The notes below the pieces were generated by a model. It saw only the letters and a program-made list of their open reading frames with translations, was not told the DNA's origin and did no database searches. DNA of 63,669 bases from CAYRCU01 sp964422865 (GTDB taxonomy: Bacteria > Patescibacteriota > Microgenomatia > UBA8517): positions 1 to 63,669 of the forward strand of contig CAYRCU010000003.1 of assembly GCA_964422865.1 (NCBI GenBank), in the 5' to 3' direction. The number at the start of each line of letters is the position of its first letter. Position 1 is the stretch's first letter. A program made the position numbers and the translations under genes. This document shows positions 52,786 through 62,379 of this stretch, one piece after another.

Positions 52786-53682
52786 ATGAAAGTATCAATA
52801 ATAATACCAAGTTGGAACGGACAATTCCTTCTTGAAAAGCACCTTCCAAAAGTACTAAAAGCAAAGGCCAACAAAGAAAACAACATACTTGAAATTGTCA
52901 TAGTTGACGACCACTCCACAGATGAGACAGTTAAATATCTAAAAAAACACTTCAAAGACAAAGTAAGGCTTATCAAACATTCCAAAAACAGAGGTTTCTC
53001 AAGTACTGTCAATACGGGGGTGCGCATGGCAAAAGGAGATTTAGTCTGCCTTCTCAATCAGGATGTCTCCCCAAGTGAAAATTTTCTGGCGAAAGCACTT
53101 TCCCATTTCAAAGATGATCTGGTTTTTGCGGTAACGCTTCATGAAAAAGGATGCGGCCCGGCAGTAGGAGTGTTTGAAAACGGCTACATTGAACACAAAA
53201 ATGCAAAGGAAGCAAACTCCGCGCAAGATAGTTTCTGGGCAAGTGGAGGGAGCGCAGTCTTTAGGCGAAGCATCTGGATGAAACTGAAAGGTTTTAATGA
53301 AACACTTTTTAGCCCATTTTACTGGGAAGATGTAGACTTGGCTTATCGGGCGCAAAAAAGAGGCTTCAAAATTCTCTGGGAGCCCGATTCATTAGTCTCG
53401 CATCAGCATGAATCAACAATAAATCCGTCAAACTTTCAAGCCCGATACTTAAATATAATAAAGGAAAGAAACCAGCTGCTGTTAATCTGGAAAAACATAA
53501 CAAGCCCTCGCCTGACAAGAAAACATGTTGCCTCGATGCTTAAAAGAGCTCTTCACAATCCCGGCTACTTCATCGTCATTTTTGCCGCACTTCGAAAATT
53601 GTTCGTTGTGCGAAAATTGAGACTTATCGAAAAAAAAGAATCCAAAGTCTCGGATGAAGCAATTTTTGCAAAATTTTCATGA
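52786..53682 (+). CDS. GT2 family glycosyltransferase
   Basis: The 298 residues include IIPSWNGQFLLEKHL, VDDHSTDET, NRGFSSTVNTGV, NQDVSPS in the metal-site position (QD instead of the more common ND) and FYWEDVDLAYRAQKRG. AAGG-type spacing (AAAAAGGTT before the ATG) gives a weak ribosome-binding site. The next gene overlaps by ATGA. It probably builds the same lipid-linked glycan as its neighbour. Confidence 0.84.
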   Translation: MKVSIIIPSWNGQFLLEKHLPKVLKAKANKENNILEIVIVDDHSTDETVKYLKKHFKDKVRLIKHSKNRGFSSTVNTGVRMAKGDLVCLLNQDVSPSENFLAKALSHFKDDLVFAVTLHEKGCGPAVGVFENGYIEHKNAKEANSAQDSFWASGGSAVFRRSIWMKLKGFNETLFSPFYWEDVDLAYRAQKRGFKILWEPDSLVSHQHESTINPSNFQARYLNIIKERNQLLLIWKNITSPRLTRKHVASMLKRALHNPGYFIVIFAALRKLFVVRKLRLIEKKESKVSDEAIFAKFS

Positions 53683-54497
53683 AGCCGACACTTTCAATAA
53701 TCATAGTAAGCTACAACACGAAACGCCTCACTCTTCAATGCATTAAATCAATTTTTTCCTCAAAACCTAAAGTAAATTTTGAAGTAATAGTTGTAGATAA
53801 CGCTTCCCAAGATGGGTCAGCTGAAGCTCTCTCAAAAATCAAAAATATAAAGTTAATAAGAAATTTCACAAATACGGGATTTGCCAGAGCCAACAACAAG
53901 GGCATCAAAAAAGCGAAAGGGCAATATATTCTTCTTCTGAATTCCGACACGGAGACGGCAAAAGGATCACTTGACAAGCTTGTTGACTTTGCTCGAAAAA
54001 ATCCTGATGCGGGTGTGGTTAGCCCGAGATTGTTAAACTCCGATAAAACCATTCAAGCTTCGGTCTACAATTTTCCGACAATAAGAAATGCAATTTTGGA
54101 ATACTGGTTTGGCAAAAAGGGAGCCTACGAAAAACATTTCCCAAAAAGCTCAAAACCTGTCAAAGTAGAAGCTCTCGTCGCAGCCGCGTTTTTAATTACT
54201 CCCAAAGCAAGGAAAAAAGTTGGATTGCTGGATACCAGGTATTTTATGTTTTTTGAGGATTTGGACTATTGCAGAAGGGTAAGAAAGTCGGGTCTTAAAA
54301 TTTACTATTTGCCAACTGTTAATATTATCCATCATCACGGAGCGAGCGGGAAAAAAATTGCAAAAAGCGATGATCAATGGCGGCGCCTTGTCTCATCGTC
54401 AAAAATCTATCACGGCGCAATAAAACACTACATTCTCTGGTTCATTCTCTACTCGGCTCAAAAATTTACCCAACTGAAAGTAGCTGTTAGACTTTAA
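53679..54497 (+). CDS. GT2 glycosyltransferase, rhamnosyltransferase-like
   Basis: The 272 residues include IIVSYNTKRLTLQCI, VDNASQDGS, NTGFARANNKGI, NSDTETA as the metal site and FMFFEDLDYCRRVRK. This is the common pattern of WbbL-like enzymes. It overlaps the preceding GT2 gene by ATGA and is followed after 3 bases by a GT-C gene with GTG start, so all belong to one operon. Confidence 0.87.
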   Translation: MKPTLSIIIVSYNTKRLTLQCIKSIFSSKPKVNFEVIVVDNASQDGSAEALSKIKNIKLIRNFTNTGFARANNKGIKKAKGQYILLLNSDTETAKGSLDKLVDFARKNPDAGVVSPRLLNSDKTIQASVYNFPTIRNAILEYWFGKKGAYEKHFPKSSKPVKVEALVAAAFLITPKARKKVGLLDTRYFMFFEDLDYCRRVRKSGLKIYYLPTVNIIHHHGASGKKIAKSDDQWRRLVSSSKIYHGAIKHYILWFILYSAQKFTQLKVAVRL

Positions 54498-54500
54498 AAA

Positions 54501-56183
54501 GTGAAAAGCAAAAGAACTGTTCTTGTTATTATTCTTCTACTATCCTCGCTTCTTCGTCTTTGGAAACTATCAAGCGTTCCTGTCTCACTTTTTGGGGACG
54601 AACTGGATGTTGGGTATCATGCTTATTCGGTGCTAAAGACAGGCAAAGACTACTACGGAAACTTCATGCCTCTTCACTTTCATTCCCTTGCCGAATACAG
54701 AACCCCGCTTTATCTTTATACCGCTGTACCAACCGTCGCACTTTTTGGAATCTCTCCGCTTGGGGTTCGCCTCCCTGCGGCAATCTTTGGAATTTTGGGA
54801 GTTTGGGTGTTGTATCTAATGGTCAAAGAGCTTTTCAAAAACGAAAATTTGGCTCTTATTTCTTCATTTGTTTTAGCCATTTCTCCTTGGCACATTCAGT
54901 ATTCTCGAGCGGCGTTTGAAGTAACTCAACTTTTGTTCTTTCTTCTCTTGGGGATCCTTTTATTCTTCAAATCTTTCAAAAAAAGCAACCTACTTTGGCT
55001 TTCTGTCTCAAGTTTTCTTCTTATGCCCTGGGTATATAGCTCCGCCAAGCTTTTTACACCCTTCTTGTTAGCCTCTCTCTTTATTTTTTATTTCAAAAAG
55101 ATTACAGCTTTTCCCAAAAAACATCTAATCCACGCCGCTATTGCAGGCATTGTCATTGGAGGACCTCTTATAATAAACATTCTTTTCGGCGGAGGAGCAC
55201 AGCGCTTTGGCTACATAGGGGTCTTTACCAACCCGTCTACAGAACATGAAGTAGGGGTAGCAAGATTAAATGATGCAAAAATGCGGGGAGAATCGGGCAC
55301 GGGAATCAGTCCGAGGATAGATGATAGATTTCTTCACAATAAATACGTATTTTGGGCAGAAAACATAATCTCAAATTATCTTCAGGCATTTTCAACAGAT
55401 TTTCTTTTCATAAAAGGTGATCCGAATCCGCGCCACTCAATTATAGGTATGGGACAGTTATACAGAGTAGAAATATTAGCCTTGGCACTGGGAATTATCT
55501 ACTTCTTCTCATCAAGGGAAAACAGAAAATTAAAGCTATTAATAGCCTTCTGGATACTTGCCGGAGTAATCCCCTCATCCATAACCCGGGATGGAGGAAA
55601 TCATGCCACACGCCTGATTCTCATCCTTCCGCCACTGATATTTCTAGTTTCATACGGAATCTACAAAATGAATAAACTTTTACTGGTAATCTACTTTCTT
55701 CTTCTCCTTATTAACTTCCTTTTCTATCAGCATAAATTTTGGATCCACAATCCCTGGCAAAGTGAAAGATGGTGGCACTCAGGCTATAAAGAAGCAATAA
55801 CCTACATTAAAGAAAACCAGCAAAATTACGACAACATTGTAATTTCGACCGCAGGAGAACCTCCCTGGATTTTCTTTGCCGCACATTACCAATATCCGCC
55901 TCAAAAATGGCACAGTGAGTTTCCGATAGGCAACGATGTGACCCTAGAAGGATTCGGGAAAATAAGCCACACAGGCAAATTCTACTTTGGCTCTCCGCAA
56001 GTAGATGGATTATATTCCTGGGGACAAGTTATTGATAACAAAACATTGTATCTGGCAACAGAAAAGGAAGTAAACGTGAATTTAATACTGGAGCCCAATA
56101 GAACCCCGTCCGACCTCGTTCTTCTTAAAAGCATCCCCTTCCCATCGGGAGAACCCGCCCTATACATATTTACAGGAAAGTGA
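54501..56183 (+). CDS. GT-C membrane glycosyltransferase (GT39-like), DEA-GYNAYS group
   Basis: The 560 residues have about 11-12 membrane helices and an outside C-terminal domain (about 425-560). The first loop is LFGDELDVGYHAYSVLKTGKD with D33-E34. Further shared segments are VRLPAAIFGILG and AISPWHIQYSRAAFE. It starts with GTG. It is the most divergent plus-strand member of the paralogue group that continues at 57457. The next gene overlaps by GTGA. Confidence 0.83.
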   Translation: MKSKRTVLVIILLLSSLLRLWKLSSVPVSLFGDELDVGYHAYSVLKTGKDYYGNFMPLHFHSLAEYRTPLYLYTAVPTVALFGISPLGVRLPAAIFGILGVWVLYLMVKELFKNENLALISSFVLAISPWHIQYSRAAFEVTQLLFFLLLGILLFFKSFKKSNLLWLSVSSFLLMPWVYSSAKLFTPFLLASLFIFYFKKITAFPKKHLIHAAIAGIVIGGPLIINILFGGGAQRFGYIGVFTNPSTEHEVGVARLNDAKMRGESGTGISPRIDDRFLHNKYVFWAENIISNYLQAFSTDFLFIKGDPNPRHSIIGMGQLYRVEILALALGIIYFFSSRENRKLKLLIAFWILAGVIPSSITRDGGNHATRLILILPPLIFLVSYGIYKMNKLLLVIYFLLLLINFLFYQHKFWIHNPWQSERWWHSGYKEAITYIKENQQNYDNIVISTAGEPPWIFFAAHYQYPPQKWHSEFPIGNDVTLEGFGKISHTGKFYFGSPQVDGLYSWGQVIDNKTLYLATEKEVNVNLILEPNRTPSDLVLLKSIPFPSGEPALYIFTGK

Positions 56184-57439
56184 AAACCTTAATAAAAATT
56201 TTTGTCATAGCCTTATTGTTAAGAATTTTTTTGTCTTTTACTGCCATTCATACGGATACAAGAGTTAACATGGATTGGGGAACAAGATTTTTTGAATACG
56301 GCCCATCGGGTTTTTACGGTCCCCAGGCAAATGTGTGGAACTATACTTGGCCCAATCAGCCGCCGGGAACAATTTATATCTTCGCGGCAGTAAGAAAGCT
56401 TTACGAAATTACCTTTTCCATTCTTTGGTGGATAAATACAAACATTCCGGCTTTTCCGTCTAAACTAATGTTTTTTGTAGAAAATCATTTATATCAATCA
56501 ATGATCAAGCTCCCGGGGATCATTGCAGATATTGGTATTGCCTGGCTTATTTATATACTTGTAAAAAACAAAAGCTCTCAAAAAACTGCTCTTTTGGGTG
56601 CAATATTTTTTTTATTTAATCCCGTCATTTGGTACAATTCCGCAGTTTGGGGCCAAACGGATGCAACTGTCAATTTCTTCGGGCTCCTGGCCTTTTATTT
56701 TCTTACAAAAAAACATCTCTCTTGGGCAATTTTAGCAATGGCGATTTCTTTGTATATCAAAATTTCTCTTCTGATTTTTGCCCCAATTTTTGCGCTCTTA
56801 GTACTAAAACAAAAACACTCCGCCAAAAAAATAGCTCTTTCAATCCTGCCCGCTCTCTTCTTAGTCGGCTCTTTAACTCTTCCTTTTTCAAACGGTGAGC
56901 CGTTTTCTTGGCTCTACTGGCTTTACAGCAAAAAAGTGCTTTCCCAACAGCTTCAGGTAACTGTCGCCAACGCCTTTAATTTCTGGGCGGCCCTCAAGGG
57001 TCTGGAGCAAGAACCTCACACAAACACGTTTATTCTTTTTTCATACCAAACCTGGGGATTTTTGCTTTTTACTGCGGCATTCATCCCCACGCTTTTTTTA
57101 ACCTGGAAAAGAAAATCAAAAAATGCACTTTGGTGGGGGCTCGCTCTCACAGCTCTTGCAAGCTTCACGTTTTTAACAAACATGCACGAACGGTATCTAT
57201 ATCCGTTTTTCCCCTTTTTTACAATCCTTGCAGTCAAAAACAAAAAACTTATCCCAATTTTTGTCATGATTTCTTTAATAAATCTCATAAATCTATATAA
57301 TTTTTGGTGGACACCAAGAGTAGAAAGCTTTATCGCGCTCCTCACGTTGGGTAACAAACTCTTGCCGCGCCTGCTTAGCCTGGTAAACCTGTTTCTGTTT
57401 GTTCTAACCTACAAACTCTACCTCACAAAGAAATCTTGA
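56180..57439 (+). CDS. GT-C membrane glycosyltransferase, ALG6/ALG8 (GT57)-like
   Basis: The 419 residues have about 10 membrane helices and no long C-terminal domain. Segments are NMDWGTRFFEYGPSGFYG with D32 in the first loop, KLPGIIADIGIAWLIY, NPVIWYNSAVWGQTDA and NMHERYLYPFFPF, the last three being strong signatures of ALG6/ALG8-like and related bacterial enzymes. Enzymes of this kind use polyprenyl-phosphate glucose. It starts with GTG and overlaps the previous gene. Transcription probably restarts after it (promoter at 57443). Confidence 0.8.
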   Translation: MKTLIKIFVIALLLRIFLSFTAIHTDTRVNMDWGTRFFEYGPSGFYGPQANVWNYTWPNQPPGTIYIFAAVRKLYEITFSILWWINTNIPAFPSKLMFFVENHLYQSMIKLPGIIADIGIAWLIYILVKNKSSQKTALLGAIFFLFNPVIWYNSAVWGQTDATVNFFGLLAFYFLTKKHLSWAILAMAISLYIKISLLIFAPIFALLVLKQKHSAKKIALSILPALFLVGSLTLPFSNGEPFSWLYWLYSKKVLSQQLQVTVANAFNFWAALKGLEQEPHTNTFILFSYQTWGFLLFTAAFIPTLFLTWKRKSKNALWWGLALTALASFTFLTNMHERYLYPFFPFFTILAVKNKKLIPIFVMISLINLINLYNFWWTPRVESFIALLTLGNKLLPRLLSLVNLFLFVLTYKLYLTKKS

Positions 57440-57442
57440 AGT

Positions 57443-57451
57443 TGATATAAT
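57443..57451 (+). promoter_or_regulatory. Extended -10 promoter of the tandem GT39 array, leaderless
   Basis: TGATATAAT (perfect extended -10) ends 5 bases before the ATG at 57457. The predicted transcription start is the ATG itself. It lies in the only intergenic gap (17 bases) of this stretch. Confidence 0.6.
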
Positions 57452-57456
57452 AATTC

Positions 57457-59097
57457 ATGCACAAAAAACTTCTCTTTGGAGTATTACTTCTTGCACTGCT
57501 TATTCGATTAATCGGCCTATCAAACCATCCCTCGGGCTTCACTCCGGATGAAGCATCCTTTGGTTACGATGCATATTCAATCATAAAAACCGGCAGGGAT
57601 CAGTGGGGCAACACCCTTCCTCTCTCCTTCAAATCATTTGGTGACGGGAAGCTCCCTTTGTACACGTATTTGGCAATTCCTTCCGTGGCCGCATTCGGCC
57701 TGAACGAATTTGCCGTCCGCTTCCCAAATGCAATTCTTGGCTCTTTTGCAGTTCTTGTTGTGTATTTTCTTGTTCTGGAAAGCCTGAAAGACAAAAAAAC
57801 AGCTCTTCTATCTGCTTTTCTTCTTGCTATTTCCCCCTGGCACATTCCCATGTCCCGCGGCGCCTTTGAAGCAAATCTAACAACTTTTCTTCTACCACTG
57901 GCAATCCTTACTTTTATTAAAGGCACCAAGAATTCAAAATATTTTATACTCTCAGCTATCTTTTTCGGATTTAATCTTTTTACATATCACTCCGCTCGCT
58001 TAATAACTCCCCTTATTTTCTTGTTTTTATTTTTCTCATCTAGAAAAAAAATAAAGTTTAATCTTCACACTAAAACAGCAATAATCCTGCTGAGTATTTT
58101 TGTCCTTTTAACAGCCTATACATATTTAGGTGGAGCAGGCTCTCGCTTAAGTTCAGTTAGTATTTTAAGCCTATCATCTCAGGCGGGCCCGGATCGCTAT
58201 AACGCCGTCATGGTTGGCCTGCCCGATATTTTTGCAAGGCTTTTTAACAACAAAGCAACAAAGCTTTTTTCCATTTTTACATCAAACTATCTTTCATACT
58301 TCTCTCCGCAATTTCTTTTCACCCAGGGTCCTGCGGAAGGAACATACGGAATGCTTCCGGGAAGGGGAGTGCTATATCTTACTGAAGCGCTTTTTATACT
58401 GGGATTTTTCTGGATGCTGGTACTAAAAAGGTTCAAAATCCCCTCATGGCTCATTTTTTGGCTGCTGGTGTCTCCAATTCCCGCGGCACTTTCAATCGGC
58501 CCGGGTTATGCCGCAAATAGAGCCACCATCATGATGCCGGCAATCCAAATTATCGCGTCTCTGGGCCTGATTTTTTTGCTCACAAAATTCACCAGATACA
58601 AAAAATTTCTCATCCTCACCTTTTCCTTTCTTTTAATTTTTGAATTTGTGTTTTTTGGGGAGGATTATTTTATTCAACAGCCTGCTCAAAGATCAAAGGA
58701 TATGATCTACGGAGCACTTGAAGTTGCAAATTTTTTGGAATCCGTTGAAGATCAATACGATCACATAATTATTTCAAAAAGTATCTCCGAAGCACATATT
58801 TTTATAGCCTTCACCAAAAAGATGGACCCCACTCTTTATCAAAAAGAGGCTAAAAATTGGGATTTTGATAAACAGGGCCTAAAATGGGTCGACCAAATGC
58901 CGATCTACTCGCTCGGAAAATATACCTTTAAATCCCTGGACTGGAAAAACGATTCCAGAATTCCCGGCATTCTTGCTGTAGGCCGACCTGAAGAGTTTCC
59001 CGAGAACACAGTTTCGGAGAAGAAAATCTATTATCCAAATAGCAAAGAAGCCTTTTGGATCGTCTCAAACTTAACTAAAGTTTTTGCGCAAAAATGA
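57457..59097 (+). CDS. GT-C membrane glycosyltransferase (GT39-like), DEA-GYNAYS group, tandem copy 1
   Basis: The 546 residues have about 11-12 membrane helices. The first loop is FTPDEASFGYDAYSIIKTGRD with D31-E32, followed by SFGDGKLPLYTYLAIPS, FAVRFPNAILG and AISPWHIPMSRGAFEANL. The C-terminal domain (about 410-546) is outside. It is the first of four genes in tandem that share these phrases, each overlapping the next by a few bases. The acceptor is unknown. Confidence 0.86.
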   Translation: MHKKLLFGVLLLALLIRLIGLSNHPSGFTPDEASFGYDAYSIIKTGRDQWGNTLPLSFKSFGDGKLPLYTYLAIPSVAAFGLNEFAVRFPNAILGSFAVLVVYFLVLESLKDKKTALLSAFLLAISPWHIPMSRGAFEANLTTFLLPLAILTFIKGTKNSKYFILSAIFFGFNLFTYHSARLITPLIFLFLFFSSRKKIKFNLHTKTAIILLSIFVLLTAYTYLGGAGSRLSSVSILSLSSQAGPDRYNAVMVGLPDIFARLFNNKATKLFSIFTSNYLSYFSPQFLFTQGPAEGTYGMLPGRGVLYLTEALFILGFFWMLVLKRFKIPSWLIFWLLVSPIPAALSIGPGYAANRATIMMPAIQIIASLGLIFLLTKFTRYKKFLILTFSFLLIFEFVFFGEDYFIQQPAQRSKDMIYGALEVANFLESVEDQYDHIIISKSISEAHIFIAFTKKMDPTLYQKEAKNWDFDKQGLKWVDQMPIYSLGKYTFKSLDWKNDSRIPGILAVGRPEEFPENTVSEKKIYYPNSKEAFWIVSNLTKVFAQK

Positions 59098-60767
59098 AAA
59101 CAAACTTAGCCTTACTTTTGATAGTTCTTTTTGCGTTTTTTTTAAGAATTTATCAAATTTCGTCAAATCCCACCTCTCTTAATTGGGATGAGGTAAGTCA
59201 TGGCTACAATGCATATTCAATCATAAAAACCGGCAAAGACGAATGGGGGGAACATCTTCCGACAATCTTTAAAGCATACGGAGATTACAAACTCCCCGTG
59301 TATATTTATGTGACAGCAGCCTCAACAATAATTTTTGGTGTCAATGAGTTCTCAGTCCGTTTTCCTTCGGTTTTGGCGGGCACTTTTAGTGTGCTTTTTA
59401 CTTTTTTTCTCGCAGAAAAACTCCTAAATAGCAAAAAAACAGCTCTAATTGCCGGTTTTCTTGTAGCAATTGAACCCTGGTCACTCTTTTTATCTCGCGG
59501 TGCCTTTGAAGCAAATTTAGCACTCTTTCTCTTTATTTCCGGATTCTACTTATTTCTTGAAGGGCTTACTCGGAAAAATTGGAGAATACTGGTAGGAATT
59601 GTTCTTTTGGGTCTTACAGTTTGGACATATAATTCTTATCGCATCTTTACTCCGCTCTTGATAATTGCCGCTGCCACTATCTACAAAGATGAACTTCTCG
59701 AAATGCTGAAAGCCAAAAAAATCTTGAGTAGTGGATCTGTCATATTGCTGATGATTTTTATTCTCCCCATGTTTTTTCAACTATTAAGTCCTGCAGGACA
59801 GGCACGTTTTAGTTGGGTTTCAATTATAGATCAGGGAGCCATTGAAAAAATAATCAGTCTCAGAAGAAGCTCCAACTTTAGCCCATTGTTGACAAGATTT
59901 ATTTATAACCGCCCTATTTACTTTTTTGTAAACTTTATTAAAAACTATACCTCTCACTTTTCCCCGTCTTTCTTATTTCTCAAGGGCGGAAGTCACCATC
60001 AGTTTAACATTCCCGATTTCGGATTGTTATATCTTATCAATCTCCCGCTTATAATCCTCGGGCTTTACTCTCTAATGACAAAGAAGACAAAAAATTCAAA
60101 GTTAATCTTACTTTGGATCCTTCTGTCTCCAATACCTTCAAGCCTAACTCGCCAAGCCCCGCACACACTTAGAAACATCACCACGCTTCCCATCCCCATG
60201 ATTTTAGCTGCGCTGGGACTTAAATATTCTCTCAACAAGCACAAACCATCAAGGTTAAGAATTTCACCTATCCCAATTTATATACTTATTCTTCTTGGAT
60301 TTTTAACAAGCTACCTTAGTGTTTACTTTGTTTCTTACAAGCATAAATACTCTCAAGCTTGGCAGTTTGGTTACAAAGAAGTGGCCAAAATAATCGAAGA
60401 AAAATATGATAATTACGACAAAATATTAATAACAAAAAAATATGGTGAGCCGCACGAGTTCATTCTCTTTTACAACGCTGCCTCAAGTTCTGCTCAATGG
60501 GCACAACCGGAAAAATTCCAAAATGACCCCAATCTTATTCGTTTTCGGCAAACAAACTGGTTTTGGGTAGATCGTTTCGATAAGTTCTACTTTCTAAATG
60601 ATTGGGACATAAAAGATCTCAAGCTTGAAAGTGGGGGAGAAGTAGATTGTCATAAACTCAAATGTCTCCTTATTTCAACGCCCAACAATCATCCAAATTC
60701 CTGGGAACTAACAGATTCAATTGAATTTCTCGATAAAAAAACAGCTTTTGAAATATATGAAAATTAA
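59094..60767 (+). CDS. GT-C membrane glycosyltransferase (GT39-like), tandem copy 2
   Basis: The 557 residues have the same layout as copy 1. The first loop is LNWDEVSHGYNAYSIIKTGKD with D32-E33; AYGDYKLPVYIYV and AIEPWSLFLSRGAFEANL follow. The C-terminal outside domain has two cysteines in GEVDCHKLKCLL, not seen in copies 1 and 3. It starts ATGA-coupled to copy 1. Confidence 0.86.
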   Translation: MKTNLALLLIVLFAFFLRIYQISSNPTSLNWDEVSHGYNAYSIIKTGKDEWGEHLPTIFKAYGDYKLPVYIYVTAASTIIFGVNEFSVRFPSVLAGTFSVLFTFFLAEKLLNSKKTALIAGFLVAIEPWSLFLSRGAFEANLALFLFISGFYLFLEGLTRKNWRILVGIVLLGLTVWTYNSYRIFTPLLIIAAATIYKDELLEMLKAKKILSSGSVILLMIFILPMFFQLLSPAGQARFSWVSIIDQGAIEKIISLRRSSNFSPLLTRFIYNRPIYFFVNFIKNYTSHFSPSFLFLKGGSHHQFNIPDFGLLYLINLPLIILGLYSLMTKKTKNSKLILLWILLSPIPSSLTRQAPHTLRNITTLPIPMILAALGLKYSLNKHKPSRLRISPIPIYILILLGFLTSYLSVYFVSYKHKYSQAWQFGYKEVAKIIEEKYDNYDKILITKKYGEPHEFILFYNAASSSAQWAQPEKFQNDPNLIRFRQTNWFWVDRFDKFYFLNDWDIKDLKLESGGEVDCHKLKCLLISTPNNHPNSWELTDSIEFLDKKTAFEIYEN

Positions 60768-62379
60768 CAATAAGGCAGTAAAACTACTTATCCTATCTAT
60801 AATTTTTGCAATAGCAGCAATATTGCGTATTTATAAACTTAGTAGTATACCTCCGCACTTAACTCCAGATGAAGCATCTATTGGTTACAACGCGTATTCA
60901 ATCTTAAAAACCGGACGAGATGAATACGGAACCCTGTTCCCATTAATTTTTAAATCCTTCGGCGATCATAAACCGGGCCTCTATATTTACGCAACTATTC
61001 CATCGGTTGCTGTTTTTGGTCTTAATGAATTTGCCGTCCGTTTTCCTTCAATGCTGGCAGGATTATCCGCAATTTATTTATTGTATTTAGTAGTCAACGA
61101 ACTTTTTGCAAATAAAAAATTAGGGACAATCTCTGCAATCGTACTTGCATTTTCCCCTTGGCATATATATTTCTCAAGAGGAGCTTGGGAGGCAAACCTG
61201 GCCCTCACCTTAACACTTGCCGGAATATATTTCTTTTTAAAATCTTTAAAACAAGAAAAACATCTCATCTTTTCAGCAATTTTTTTTGCGCTAACACTAA
61301 TTGCATATCAAGGGGCAAAAATGTCATCACTCATTGTGTTGGTTATCTTGTTTTTATTACATTTGAAAGAACTTGCAAAACTTAATCGATCAATTTTTTT
61401 TACATCTCTGGCAATTGGTTTAGTTATCTCATCTTCGGCCATTATGGCCTTCTTTCAGGAAAAAACTGGACGCTTAGAAGTTTTTAACATATTCTTCTAC
61501 CCCAGATCTAAAGAATACCTGGAAACTTTTTTGAAAGAAGGAAACGAAAAGGTCGGAACACTTACTTATTATTTATATCATTCGGAACCCCTCAACTTTA
61601 TACGAGGAATTCTTGGTCGCTGGTTTAATCATTTTTCGGGGAGATTCTTGTTTTTTGAAGGCGACTACTCAAATCTTCGTCACTCTTCTCCTTACCAAGG
61701 CGTTATGCTCTACACCGATGTAATCTTTTTAATTCTGGGTTTAGCTTCAGTTTTTAGGGAGAAAATATCAAAGCCTGTTGCCTTCGTCTTACTTTGGCTT
61801 GTTTTTTCCCCTCTGCCGTCAGCTCTGTCTCGCGACCAAGTGCACGCAATAAGATCCTTAAACATGGTGGTTCCTCTGGTTATCCTGGTTTCCCTGGGAG
61901 TCTATAAAGTAGTAAACTCAAAAAAACTATACAGCAAACTATTGCTTCCTATTGGTGTTATTAGTTTTATATATTTTGCCGAATCATATTTTATGCAGCT
62001 TCCGCATCTTAGATCACAGTATTGGTATTATGGACACAAACAAGTTGTCCGGAAAATTGCGCAAAATCAAAGCACCTACAACCAAATTATCTTTCAACAG
62101 TCCTTTGATCAACCATATATCTTTTTTCTGTTTTTTCAAAAATACGATCCGCGCAGATATCAAAAAAACTCACGCCTGATTCAAAATTCAGCGGATGTCG
62201 GAGTTGTAGAAAAATTAGATAACATCCACTTCACTGAGATAAACTGGAGTAACGACAAGGAAAAATCAAACACCCTAATTATCGGCCCACCGACAAAAAT
62301 TCCACAAGATGTTGATGCAGAAGAAGTGAAATATTTAAACGGCATAATCACTGCCTTTAGAATCTATAGTACGAAATGA
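60757..62379 (+). CDS. GT-C membrane glycosyltransferase (GT39-like), tandem copy 3
   Basis: The 540 residues have D38-E39 in LTPDEASIGYNAYSILKTGRD, followed by SFGDHKPGLYIYATIPS, FAVRFPSMLAG and AFSPWHIYFSRGAWEANL. I chose the ATG at 60757; the longer frame begins with TTG at 60721 inside copy 2. It overlaps copy 2 by 11 bases and copy 4 by ATGA. The loop between the central helices is longer than in copy 1 (around residues 225-285). Confidence 0.86.
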   Translation: MKINNKAVKLLILSIIFAIAAILRIYKLSSIPPHLTPDEASIGYNAYSILKTGRDEYGTLFPLIFKSFGDHKPGLYIYATIPSVAVFGLNEFAVRFPSMLAGLSAIYLLYLVVNELFANKKLGTISAIVLAFSPWHIYFSRGAWEANLALTLTLAGIYFFLKSLKQEKHLIFSAIFFALTLIAYQGAKMSSLIVLVILFLLHLKELAKLNRSIFFTSLAIGLVISSSAIMAFFQEKTGRLEVFNIFFYPRSKEYLETFLKEGNEKVGTLTYYLYHSEPLNFIRGILGRWFNHFSGRFLFFEGDYSNLRHSSPYQGVMLYTDVIFLILGLASVFREKISKPVAFVLLWLVFSPLPSALSRDQVHAIRSLNMVVPLVILVSLGVYKVVNSKKLYSKLLLPIGVISFIYFAESYFMQLPHLRSQYWYYGHKQVVRKIAQNQSTYNQIIFQQSFDQPYIFFLFFQKYDPRRYQKNSRLIQNSADVGVVEKLDNIHFTEINWSNDKEKSNTLIIGPPTKIPQDVDAEEVKYLNGIITAFRIYSTK

